This document shows positions 26,962 through 35,297 of a stretch of 64,000 nucleotides of DNA, in pieces (the stretch's first letter is position 1; every line of letters starts with the position of its first letter). Origin of the DNA: Phycisphaerales bacterium (GTDB lineage Bacteria; Planctomycetota; Phycisphaerae; Phycisphaerales; UBA1924); assembly GCA_014379385.1 (NCBI GenBank), contig JACMLW010000152.1, positions 56,501 through 120,500 on the forward strand. Reading direction: 5' to 3'. Position numbers and translations under genes: made by a program. The notes under the pieces were generated by a model. It made no database searches, was not told where the DNA came from, and worked only from the letters and a program-made list of their open reading frames with translations.

Positions 26962-28383
26962 TCAAGTGTCAAAGTTCCCTTCACGGTCGTCCCGGCCACC
27001 CCTTGACCCAGGTTCCCCCAACCCGCCCCCGACCCGGGGGAGCAGCCCAATCAACAGATCGGCATGGCGTGCCGTCGCTCCCTGATTCGCCCGCACACAC
27101 GCCCGGGCCGCTTGTCCCAGCGCCGCCCGCCGCTCGGGATCCCCCAGAAGTTCCCGGATCGTTCGCCCGAGCCCGGCCCGGTCGGTCCGGACCAGCCCAC
27201 CCGCTCCCTCCAGAGCCGCCACCGCCCCCTCAAAGTCCGCGACCGCCGGCCCGATGACGCCAGCTTTGCCAAGGGCCGCCGGCTCCACCGGGTCCGAGCC
27301 GTACAGGTCAAAGAACGACCGCCCCACCACCGCCACATCCGCCAGGCTGTACGCCGCCCGCAACTCGCCAATGCTGTCCAACAAAAAACGATCGGCACCT
27401 CCCGCACCCTCCCGCCCCGCCTCGCCCCCTAGCTTCCGCCCTCCGCCAACCTCCGACCGCCGCGCACACCCCCGCATCGCCGCTGCGGCCTCGTCAAACC
27501 GTTCCGGCTTTCGGGGGGCGCAGAGCAGTTGAACCCCGGGGGGGCACTCCAGGTGCAGCAGCTCCTCCTCCCCCGGCCCCGTGCTCCCGGCCACGACCAG
27601 CGGTCGCGAGCTTTCAATCCCGAGCATCGCCGCCAGCCCCGCTGCTCCCGGAACCGGCTCGCCCGGCGCCGGCACCGCCACGGAATCCCATTTCATGGAG
27701 CCGGTGACCCGGCATCGCTCCGCCGGCACACCCATCTCGACGAACCGGCCTCGGTACGCCTCATCCTGCACCCCCGCCGCGGCGAGCGACCGGAACATCG
27801 GCCCCACAAACCTCCGGAACTGCCGGTATCCTTTGAAGGACCGCGGGCTGAGGCGGCCATTGATCACCGCCACCGGGATGCCGCGATCGTTACAGCTCCG
27901 AATGAACTGGGGCCAGAGCTCGAGTTCGACGAGCCCGACCACGTCCGGGCGCGCCCAGTCCAAGAAACGGCGGACCGACCAGGAAAAATCCAGCGGGTAG
28001 CGCACCACCGCGACCCTCGGCGCGTTCCTGAATAGCTCATGAGCCCGGCCAATCCCGGTATCGGTCCCGACCGAGACCACGACCTCGGCCTCGCACGTCA
28101 GTTTCGGCACCAACGCCCGGATCGCGTTCACCTCGCCAACCGACACGGCATGCAGGAGGATTCGCGGCGGCCGTCCGCCAGCCGCGCGGGCTTCTACCTC
28201 GCGAGCGTCCGGCTGTAAAAATGGGTGGTTTGCGGCGCCGGTGCTCCCTTGTGGATAAGCGCCCAGTGAGAAATTTGGTGGCTGATGGCCCATTCGCCCG
28301 CGCCAGTCGCCGCGAGCCTTGCGGGCCCAGATGGGAGCCGTGACCGCCGCGGCGATGAGGTAACCGGCATCGAGGAGGGTCAT
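26962..28383 (-). CDS. waaA: 3-deoxy-D-manno-octulosonic acid transferase
   Basis: 473 residues, GT30 family. It transfers Kdo from CMP-Kdo to lipid A precursor at the inner membrane. An N-terminal hydrophobic helix (about 3-20) anchors it. Motifs are HAVSVGE (78-84, catalytic Glu84), WPQFIRSCNDRGIPVAVING, GSMKWD, GSTGPGEEE and FFDLYGSDPVEPAALGKAGV. Inserts (about 40-70 and a Gly-rich stretch near RKLGGEAGREGAGG) make it slightly longer than the usual 420. It indicates that the organism makes lipopolysaccharide. Confidence 0.92.
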   Translation of the reverse strand: MTLLDAGYLIAAAVTAPIWARKARGDWRGRMGHQPPNFSLGAYPQGSTGAANHPFLQPDAREVEARAAGGRPPRILLHAVSVGEVNAIRALVPKLTCEAEVVVSVGTDTGIGRAHELFRNAPRVAVVRYPLDFSWSVRRFLDWARPDVVGLVELELWPQFIRSCNDRGIPVAVINGRLSPRSFKGYRQFRRFVGPMFRSLAAAGVQDEAYRGRFVEMGVPAERCRVTGSMKWDSVAVPAPGEPVPGAAGLAAMLGIESSRPLVVAGSTGPGEEELLHLECPPGVQLLCAPRKPERFDEAAAAMRGCARRSEVGGGRKLGGEAGREGAGGADRFLLDSIGELRAAYSLADVAVVGRSFFDLYGSDPVEPAALGKAGVIGPAVADFEGAVAALEGAGGLVRTDRAGLGRTIRELLGDPERRAALGQAARACVRANQGATARHADLLIGLLPRVGGGLGEPGSRGGRDDREGNFDT

Positions 28384-28434
28384 TCGCTCTGGTGAAAGAA
28401 GGCGAGAAGGGGGGAGGCGGAAATGGGGCCGAAG

Positions 28435-28508
28435 TGGGCAGACAGGGACTCGAACCCTGGACCTCTCGCGTGTAAAGCGAGCGCTCTAGCCAACTGAGCT
28501 ATCCGCCC
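28435..28508 (-). tRNA. tRNA-Val (TAC)
   Basis: A 74-base cloverleaf. Acceptor GGGCGGA pairs with TCTGCCC (one G-U pair); D arm GCTCAGTTGGCTAGAGC; anticodon stem CTCGC/GCGAG around TTTACAC with anticodon TAC; T arm CAGGG TTCGAGT CCCTG. Confidence 0.96.
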
Positions 28509-28599
28509 GGACGAGCAAGAGTAGGGTGACGATTGCGGCGCGGCGGGGTCAGAGCAAGGCCGAGGCAAGTGGCGCCGCAGCGGCACCGTCCGAACGCCC

Positions 28600-28801
28600 C
28601 TTAACCCGGCACTTCAGTGCAGGTCCGTTGCGTCGCACTCGCTTCTCGTAAGCCCGCTTCAGCGGGCCTCCGCGGCGCAGCCGCTCATAGCCCGGCACTT
28701 CAGTGCCGGGCAGAGGATCCCGGCAAGCACACCCTCACTCTCACCATTCTCAGCCCGTTTCAACGGGCTTACTTGCTTCGTCGAGGCCCTTGAGGGCCTC
28801 C
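28600..28801. repeat. REP-like hairpin array beside a RAYT remnant
   Basis: The 319-base gap after tRNA-Val holds several separate hairpins: an imperfect CCGGCACTTCAGTGC near 28606-28620, AGCCCGCTTCAGCGGGCCT at 28651-28669, CCCGGCACTTCAGTGCCGGG near 28691-28710, AGCCCGTTTCAACGGGCT at 28752-28769, and GAGGCCCTTGAGGGCCTC at 28783-28800. Stems differ but the TTCA loops recur. Such arrays are the usual surroundings of REP-associated tyrosine transposases, and a remnant of one follows directly. Confidence 0.7.
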
Positions 28802-28827
28802 GACAGTCGGTATGCTGCGGACCACAT

Positions 28828-29141
28828 GGCGCGCAATGTGTACAGCGAGATCAACCTTCATCACCTGGCACGCGAAGGACAATCAGCCGCTGCTGATTGG
28901 GCCCAACGAGGTTGAAGTGCATCGCTACCTGGGTCGCCGCGCCGTCGAGGCCGAGGGCGTGTTCGTCCACGCGGTCAATGGGATGCCCGATCATGTGCAC
29001 ATGGCCGTGACGGTGCCGCCGACACTCCTGATCGCCGACTGGATCGGCGAACTCAAGGGCGGTTCATCGCACTGGATCAATCACAAGAACGGGCCGGGTG
29101 TGCCTATCTGCTGCGAGACAGGCGAAGCTCCTCTAGACTGA
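28828..29141 (+). pseudogene. REP-associated tyrosine transposase (RAYT, Y1/IS200-like), frameshifted and truncated
   Basis: The ATG at 28828 starts MARNVYSEINLH, the family N-terminus; the reading then continues in the next frame as ITWHAKDNQPLLIGPNEVEV, so one base is missing near 28863. The HUH nuclease motif DHVHMAV and WIGELKGGSSHWINHKNG are intact. The frame ends with an unrelated GVPICCETGEAPLD, and the family C-terminus with the catalytic tyrosine (normally within WQxGYGxFSVS) is absent. It cannot be an active transposase. The hairpin array immediately upstream is its expected substrate. Confidence 0.85.
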
Positions 29142-29147
29142 CTCGAC

Positions 29148-29651
29148 ATGAAATACTGGTTGACAACACGCTGGCCATTGAACCTTGACGAGCGAGGTGA
29201 CACCGTCGCGCCCGGCGTGTTCCTGCAAAATAAAGCGCTCCGCGTTGGCGACCTGATCGAAGTTGGCGACGGAGTGCTTGTTTACCAGTTCAAATCTGGT
29301 CCCCCCGTTCGTCGAACGGCCCAGGATGGAACTGTGACGCTGGTGCGCAGACGAGAGGGAAAGCAGGGGATCGTTGCAAGGGGTCGCGTATCGAAACGAC
29401 TGTTGTCACCTTCCGCGCGATCCGAGGATTACGCGGATGGCGCGACAAGGCAGTGGTTTCAAGCGGCTGATCTCGATGGTGTACAAGGGGGCAACTTGGT
29501 CCCCCGCGATGTGGTCGCCAAAGTGTTGCGCTGTGGAAGCGGCTGCAACTTTCGTGGTCTTGGTGAACGGCGATCGGGACTGAAGGAAATCACTGAACCG
29601 CAATTCTTGGAACTTGAACGTCTATTGTGCGGTGAGTCACCCCGCCCTTAG
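29148..29651 (+). CDS. Unrecognised protein, EVE/PUA-like N-terminus
   Basis: 167 residues starting MKYWLTTRWPLNLDE. The opening MKYWLTT, then VGDLIEVGDGVLVYQFKSG, is reminiscent of EVE-domain proteins, which bind modified bases in nucleic acids, but the match is weak and I would not assign a function. The middle and end (ADLDGVQGGNLVPRDVVAKV, CGSGCNFRGLGERRSGLKEI) are not recognised. Codon use looks less GC-biased than in the neighbours, and the gene sits 7 bases after a transposase remnant, which suggests acquisition. Its stop overlaps the end of the convergent DUF1501 gene by 4 bases. Confidence 0.6.
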   Translation: MKYWLTTRWPLNLDERGDTVAPGVFLQNKALRVGDLIEVGDGVLVYQFKSGPPVRRTAQDGTVTLVRRREGKQGIVARGRVSKRLLSPSARSEDYADGATRQWFQAADLDGVQGGNLVPRDVVAKVLRCGSGCNFRGLGERRSGLKEITEPQFLELERLLCGESPRP

Positions 29652-30988
29652 CCCTTCACCACCTCCACCGGCCTGAACGTTCCCTCCAGGATCTTCTTCG
29701 GGTCGGCCTTGAGCCACTGATCAAGGATGCCGGCGTACACGGCGCGGAAGTCGATCTTGTACTTCAGGTCGCCCTCATCAAGATCCTTGAGCGAGGGATG
29801 CTCGCCGATGAGCCCCGCCTTGACCATCGGCCCCGCCAGGAACACGGGCGCGGCGGTCCCGTGGTCCGTCCCCTGGCTCGCGTTCTGGTAGACGCGCCTC
29901 CCGAACTCCGAGAACGAGAGTGTCAGCACGCGCCCGTCGTTGCCCTGCTCCTTCAGGTCGTCGTAGAACGCCTTGAGCGCGCCCGAGAACTGATTCAGCA
30001 GCGTGGCGTGCCGCCCGTTCTCTCCGCCCTGGCCCGCGTGCGTGTCGAACGAACCGTGGGTGACGTAGTACACCCGCGTCTTGAGCCCGGCGCGGATCAT
30101 CGACGCGACCATCTGGAGCTGGCGTGAGAGATCGCTCCCCGGATACTGCACCAGCGGGCGCTGCGCCACCGCCTTGCGGATCTGGTCGCTCGAGACCTGC
30201 GCATCGAGGGCCGTGCGCATCAGGAACCCCGCGTTGGATTCGCCATCGACACCCGCCGCGACCCCCTGGCGCGTGATCTCGTCGTACGGCTTCACCAGCG
30301 AGCCGTGTACATCCGCGCCCATCCACCGGAACAGATCAGTGTTCTCGAACGCGATCGGCTTGTTAATCTTCCCCTGCATTGCCAGCGGAGCCTCGCGACC
30401 GATCGCGATCGCGGCCTGGGGGGAGGGGTCGGGCTCCGGCTGCGACCCATCGGGCTTGCCGCTCTCGCCCTTGCCGTACCCGCAGCACTGGGCATCGACG
30501 TACCGACCCAGCCATCCATCGCCCGTTCCGGATGTGTCCGCGGTCTGCCAGATATCCATCGACTTGAAGTGCGAGCGATTGGGGTTGGGATACCCCACGC
30601 CCTGCACGATCGCGAGCATCCCCTCATCGTGCAGCGACTGAAGCCCCGTCATCTGCGGGTGCAGGCCGACCCCCCCTCCCCCAGACTTCGTCAGCTTGAG
30701 CACCTTCGCCTCGGGGATCGCGATCGACGTGCGCGCCTTGTAGTAGGTGCTGTCGCCGAACGGAACCACGGTGTTGAGTCCGTCGTTGCCACCGCCGAGC
30801 TGCAGCACGACCAGCACGTGATCCTCCGGCACCCCGGGGATCGAGGAGCACCCCCACGCGGGCATCGGCAGCCCGAACGCCGAGGATTGCAGGAACGCGG
30901 GCACGCTCGCCGCGGCGGATGCGAGCACGAGTCCCCGGTGCAGGAAGGCGCGGCGTGTGTAGGCGGAGTTGAGGGGGGACATAGTCAT
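29648..30988 (-). CDS. DUF1501 family protein
   Basis: 446 residues with a twin-arginine signal (TRRAFLHRG, 11-19, then a hydrophobic stretch and AFG). VVLQLGGGNDGLNTVVPFGD, YYVTHGSFDTHAGQGGENG and LSFSEFGRRVYQNASQGTDH followed by GTAAPVFLAG are DUF1501 signatures, related to the alkaline-phosphatase/sulfatase superfamily. It is probably exported folded, with a bound metal; the substrate is unknown. It lies 115 bases downstream of a DUF1800 gene, the standard pairing in Planctomycetota, where both are exported proteins of unknown function. Confidence 0.9.
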   Translation of the reverse strand: MTMSPLNSAYTRRAFLHRGLVLASAAASVPAFLQSSAFGLPMPAWGCSSIPGVPEDHVLVVLQLGGGNDGLNTVVPFGDSTYYKARTSIAIPEAKVLKLTKSGGGGVGLHPQMTGLQSLHDEGMLAIVQGVGYPNPNRSHFKSMDIWQTADTSGTGDGWLGRYVDAQCCGYGKGESGKPDGSQPEPDPSPQAAIAIGREAPLAMQGKINKPIAFENTDLFRWMGADVHGSLVKPYDEITRQGVAAGVDGESNAGFLMRTALDAQVSSDQIRKAVAQRPLVQYPGSDLSRQLQMVASMIRAGLKTRVYYVTHGSFDTHAGQGGENGRHATLLNQFSGALKAFYDDLKEQGNDGRVLTLSFSEFGRRVYQNASQGTDHGTAAPVFLAGPMVKAGLIGEHPSLKDLDEGDLKYKIDFRAVYAGILDQWLKADPKKILEGTFRPVEVVKG

Positions 30989-31103
30989 GGGAATGTCCTT
31001 CAGACAGAAACGGCCAAGGGCAACGGGGCAAGGAGCGAAGCGGCAACCGCTACCAGTCGAACGACTGTCCGATTTGTTATTTGCTCATTTGCGATTTGCG
31101 CTT

Positions 31104-32720
31104 TCAGCATAATTGATACTCCGGCATGGCCGTCACCAGCAGCAGCAGCCCCGTGATCACGTCCGGCGTCAACCGCCCGTGCTCGCCCGCGAACGCAAGC
31201 AGCGTCTGGCGGTTCTGCTCGTTCTCGCCCGCTCCTCCCAGCGCGAACCGCATCACGTAGTCCACCACGCGCGCCGGATCGGTCGCGGCGCCGGCGTCGG
31301 CCGCGGCCAGCTCCGAGAGCAGCGGGCTTGGGTCGAACTTCTCTGAGTTCGCCAGCGCGTCGTACCCCACGGGCATCTTGCCGGTGAGCAGGAAGCAGAG
31401 GATGTTCTGGCGCACGAACATCGTGGATGTGTTGATCCACGAGCGCCCGCCCGCCCAACCGGCGACGCTGGGCGGGAAAAAGAGGTTCTGCCCCATGAGG
31501 TTCATGGCGTCGGCGAGGACACCGAGGTCGCGCACCGGCGTGTTGAGCGAGCGCACCGCGCCGATGACCAGGTCCACCGGCGACTTGATCTGCTCCCCCA
31601 TGACCGCGCCGTCGTAGAAGTGCTCCGAGAGGAAGAGCTTCCGCAGCACGGGCCGGATCGCATACCGGTTTGACAACAGCGTGCCCGAGAGATCGCGCAC
31701 CACCGACTTGGCGGCCTTGTCGATGTGCTCGCGCCCGCACGGTGTCTCGGCGACGAAGTAGTTGTACAGCTTCCGCGTGATGAACGGCGCGCACGCCCGG
31801 TGCTCGAGGATCGCCCGCACGAACCCGTCGCCGTCGTAGTTGCCCTTCTTGCCGAAGATCGACTTCCCGCCGTTGTCGTGGTTCCCCTCCTGGAAGGCGA
31901 ACCCGTCGTCCACGAAGGTGTACCCGGTGAGCGCCCGCGCGCCCTCTTTGATGTCGTTCTCGTTGTAGTTGCCAACGCCCAGCGCGAACAGCTCCATGAT
32001 CTCGCGAGCCAGGTTCTCGTTGGGCATCCCCTTGCGCGAGTCGTTCTGGTCCAGGTACGCCAGCATCGCCGGGTCGCGGATGATCGCGAACAGCAGCTCA
32101 CCAAAGTTCCCCGCGGCCTGCGCGCGGAACAGGTGGTTCTGCATATGCATGTGGTACGAGTTCTCGATCGTCCGGTAGCTCGTCGCGAAGTGCCCGTGCC
32201 AGAAGAGTGTCATCTTCTCTTCCAGCGGGCGCGGCGTCTCGATCATCCGCTTGATCCATGCGTGCTGCACCTTGCGGATCTGCTGCCGGTCGTTCTGCTC
32301 GGCCGTCTGGCGACGGGCGCGAAGGCGAGCGAGCGTCTCCTCATCGTTGGCCCGGCGCGCCTGCGCGATCATGCGGCGCTCGTCGTCGGTGGGGAGCCGG
32401 ATGATGTCCTTGTCGAAATCCGCCAGTGTCGCCGAGTCGTAGGGCACGTCCTGGTAGTCCACGATGTGATCGACGGACTTCTCGGGGCCCCACGAGACAA
32501 GTGTCTGGATCTGCTGCGGAGTCCCGCCGAAGCCCGCGCGCCACAGCAGGTGTCGCGCCTCGGCGAAGCCGAACTTCTCGCGCGAGATTGGTTTGAGCGA
32601 GGTGCTCACCTCGCCCCGCTTACCGGTCTTGCGTCCTGCTTCGCGCACCGGGGGCGCCGAGCCCACTGCCCTGCCACTGATCGATGCGTCCTGCGTCCGG
32701 CCCATCGCCTGTCCCTTCAT
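31104..32720 (-). CDS. DUF1800 family protein
   Basis: 538 residues. The core begins FGFAEARHLLWRAGFGGTPQ and continues with MTLFWHGHFATSY, NHLFRAQAAGNFGELLFAI, NENLAREIMELFALGVGNY and ALTGYTFVDDG, all typical of DUF1800. No clear signal peptide is seen; the first 45 residues are basic and disordered, so the start may be further in. Its role is unknown. It is cotranscribed with the DUF1501 protein that follows. Confidence 0.9.
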   Translation of the reverse strand: MKGQAMGRTQDASISGRAVGSAPPVREAGRKTGKRGEVSTSLKPISREKFGFAEARHLLWRAGFGGTPQQIQTLVSWGPEKSVDHIVDYQDVPYDSATLADFDKDIIRLPTDDERRMIAQARRANDEETLARLRARRQTAEQNDRQQIRKVQHAWIKRMIETPRPLEEKMTLFWHGHFATSYRTIENSYHMHMQNHLFRAQAAGNFGELLFAIIRDPAMLAYLDQNDSRKGMPNENLAREIMELFALGVGNYNENDIKEGARALTGYTFVDDGFAFQEGNHDNGGKSIFGKKGNYDGDGFVRAILEHRACAPFITRKLYNYFVAETPCGREHIDKAAKSVVRDLSGTLLSNRYAIRPVLRKLFLSEHFYDGAVMGEQIKSPVDLVIGAVRSLNTPVRDLGVLADAMNLMGQNLFFPPSVAGWAGGRSWINTSTMFVRQNILCFLLTGKMPVGYDALANSEKFDPSPLLSELAAADAGAATDPARVVDYVMRFALGGAGENEQNRQTLLAFAGEHGRLTPDVITGLLLLVTAMPEYQLC

Positions 32721-32892
32721 CCCGCCCCCCGTCCCCCCTCATCTCGATGCGCTCGGCGCGCCCGGATGGTTCAACGAGCCACCGCGTATTTCGATTGCAT
32801 GTTGCCGGCGCGCCGGCATTCCGGCCGGTGATCTCGCCGAATGTGACGCTCGATAACCAGTATCGATCAGCCGCGACCCCGGGACCAGCGAT

Positions 32893-34326
32893 TTATGCAT
32901 GCGGAGGCGCCGGTGTCCCGGTGCCGCCCCGGGAAGCGATCCGCCTCGAGAAGACCAGGAGCACGGTGGCTAGTGCAAGAAGCAATGCACCATTGGCTTG
33001 ATGGGAGTTGGTGATCAGGGCTTGCACCGGCGTCACCGTGAGGACTTGTCCCTCACCCGAGCGCGGGGCCGATAGCACCGCCAAAAACGCGCCCCAGCCC
33101 AGGGCAAACTGCACGCCCACCACAAACAGCGCCCCCGATCCGGCCCGGATCAGCGTCTGGCCAAGCCTTGGCCGCCCGACCAGCACCGATCGACCGGCCC
33201 GCATCCCATACAGCCCCGCGGCGATGGCGTGGCCGGTCACGATCAGCGAGAACGCCGCGTGGGCATACAGGGCGTGCATCGCTCCGGGAGAACCCTCAAA
33301 CTTCAGATGGCGGAACGTGGCCCCGAGTGCCAGTTGCAACACCATCGCGTGAAACAGCCCTGTTGCGAATCCCCGCAACTTCCGGGCCCCATCAACCCGT
33401 GTTGACCAGTGCGGCGCGCCCTCTCGAACAAGCGATTGATACGTAGGCGAGAGGAATGCCGCGACCGCGATCGCGACACCGAAGATCAGCTGCGCGGCCA
33501 CGCCGTGGAGTAGGGCCGCGTAGCGGCTGTCCTCCAGAACCCGCAGTCCCCCCAGAATGCCTTGGCTCAGCACGAGGAGGAAGAACGCGACAGCCCAGAT
33601 CTTGACCGCCGGTCGCTTCGCCGCGACCAGGACGTAGATCATCAGCACGATCGCGCACAGCCCGACCAGTGTTCCGAAGAGTCGATGGGTGTGCTCGTAG
33701 AAGCGTCCAGCGTCCGACACCATCAGAGAGATGGGATAGAGGAACATGTTGGCGGTGTCGCTGGTGGGCCATCCTTTGATAGCCATGCCGGCGTTGTGGC
33801 TGGTGACAGCGCCACCAACTACAAGAAGGGGGATCACCGCCGCGACGGTGACCATCCCAAAGCGACCAACCCAGTTTGGTTCGATAACCGCGCGTCGGCG
33901 GAGCAGGGCTCCGGCAAGCGCACATGCTCCCCCTAGTACGGTTCCGAACGCAATAAAGCCAGCGGCGGCGAGTGCCGCCCCGGCGTGCAAACCACCGGTA
34001 CTCGGGGTTAAAACCCCTTGAACAGGCTGTTCAGTGAGCATCGATCCAAGGATCAGCAGTCCGAGGATCGATGACAGAGCTCCGGCCGCGAGCCCGATAC
34101 CCGCTGCACGCCGCTGGCTGAGCCAAGTTCCAAAGACCAGCGCGGCGAGGCCCCAAACTACTAATACGGTCGGACCGGCAACTCGCCCCGGCAGGTCGAG
34201 CGCGGGGAGGTGGGTGATGAACGCCGCGCACCAGGTTGCGACTGCCATCGCGAATCCGCCAACGAGCACGGGTCCGACGAATGGCTGCGGGGCGAGATGA
34301 GCTTCGAGCGCGGGGGATTGTGCCAT
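32893..34326 (-). CDS. ctaA: Heme A synthase, COX15/CtaA family
   Basis: 477 residues, about 12 hydrophobic helices. It oxidises the C8 methyl of heme O to give heme A for the oxidase encoded nearby. Signatures are GGAVTSHNAGMAIKGWPTSD, YEHTHRLFGTLVG (histidine ligand region of the first half) and RYAALLHGVAAQLIFG; the second half has HALYAHAAFSLIVTGHAIAA and NSHQANGALLL. The N-terminal 140 residues add extra helices compared with the usual 300-350-residue proteins. It is transcribed away from the actA-coxD operon. A heme O synthase (ctaB) is not in the window. Confidence 0.9.
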   Translation of the reverse strand: MAQSPALEAHLAPQPFVGPVLVGGFAMAVATWCAAFITHLPALDLPGRVAGPTVLVVWGLAALVFGTWLSQRRAAGIGLAAGALSSILGLLILGSMLTEQPVQGVLTPSTGGLHAGAALAAAGFIAFGTVLGGACALAGALLRRRAVIEPNWVGRFGMVTVAAVIPLLVVGGAVTSHNAGMAIKGWPTSDTANMFLYPISLMVSDAGRFYEHTHRLFGTLVGLCAIVLMIYVLVAAKRPAVKIWAVAFFLLVLSQGILGGLRVLEDSRYAALLHGVAAQLIFGVAIAVAAFLSPTYQSLVREGAPHWSTRVDGARKLRGFATGLFHAMVLQLALGATFRHLKFEGSPGAMHALYAHAAFSLIVTGHAIAAGLYGMRAGRSVLVGRPRLGQTLIRAGSGALFVVGVQFALGWGAFLAVLSAPRSGEGQVLTVTPVQALITNSHQANGALLLALATVLLVFSRRIASRGGTGTPAPPHA

Positions 34327-34486
34327 GAATGGCTCGCGTTGAGACTTCGTCTCATTTGTAGGTAGGATTCTCTTGGCGGCTTGACAGCGTACGCTGTGAG
34401 TGGAGAAATTTCGGCCTCACAGCAATTCTCTCGCCCGGCAAGAATCCTTGCGCTCGCGAACCACGAGTGCTCGGGGAAACCGCACC

Positions 34487-35194
34487 GTGTCAACCATCTT
34501 TCCGAAATGGATGAACCACTTCCCCACGGCCAGCGCCTTCGGGGGCGCCATGGCCCTGTGTACCGCGGTGGGAGTGGTGTGGTACTACTTCACACCGAAG
34601 TTCTGGGAAGTGGGGTACATGCCGACCCAGCCGGGTTCGGGCTTCCCGCACCATATCCATGTCGGCAAGCTCGGCCTCGACTGCCGCTACTGCCACACGC
34701 AGGTCGAGAACTCGGCCGAGGCGAATGTTCCGAACGTGGCGACGTGCATCGGGTGCCATGCGGAGAACCGGGTGCGCGACGACATCGTGCCGCCCGCGCG
34801 GATTCAGTTCGTGCGAGACGCCTATGCCGCGGACGAGTCGATCCAGTGGCGGCGGATCCACAAGCTCCCGGACTTCGTGCGGAACTTTCCGCACAACGTT
34901 CACGTGGACGCTGGGGTGAGCTGCTATTCGTGCCACGGGATGATCGGACGGATGCCGGTGGTGCATCAGCAGGAACCGATCAGCATGGGGTGGTGCCTTG
35001 ACTGCCACCGCGATCCGACTCCGCACCTCGTGCCCAAGGACAAAGTGACGGACCTGTTCTGGGTCGAGGAGCAGCTCGCGGCGGCCGGCAATGGGCCAAC
35101 GCAGCGTTCGCCGGGGGGCGAGGCGCTGCTGAGTGAGCTGCAGAAGAAGCCGCTGCACTTGCTGCCGGAGAACTGCGGCGCCTGCCACTACTGA
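34487..35194 (+). CDS. actA: Alternative complex III pentaheme cytochrome c subunit ActA
   Basis: 235 residues from a GTG at 34487 preceded by GGGGAA. An earlier in-frame ATG at 34400 would add an unconserved basic stretch. One N-terminal helix (about 18-36) anchors it to the membrane. Five CxxCH heme sites are visible: 66-70, 87-91, 146-150, 170-174 and 230-234. ActA takes electrons from the Fe-S centres of ActB on the periplasmic face and passes them towards ActE or the oxidase. It is the first gene of the operon. Confidence 0.93.
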   Translation: MSTIFPKWMNHFPTASAFGGAMALCTAVGVVWYYFTPKFWEVGYMPTQPGSGFPHHIHVGKLGLDCRYCHTQVENSAEANVPNVATCIGCHAENRVRDDIVPPARIQFVRDAYAADESIQWRRIHKLPDFVRNFPHNVHVDAGVSCYSCHGMIGRMPVVHQQEPISMGWCLDCHRDPTPHLVPKDKVTDLFWVEEQLAAAGNGPTQRSPGGEALLSELQKKPLHLLPENCGACHY

Positions 35195-35297
35195 GTGAGG
35201 CGTTGGGGTGAGGGGCCTAGGGAAGCGACGACCATGTACGAGCCGGAGTCAGGGTGTCCCGATCGGGTCGAGAGCAGCAGAACCACACGAGCAACGC

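Noticed and set aside
28600..28801. CRISPR array
   Set aside because: Units differ in stem sequence and spacing, there are no regular spacers and no cas genes.
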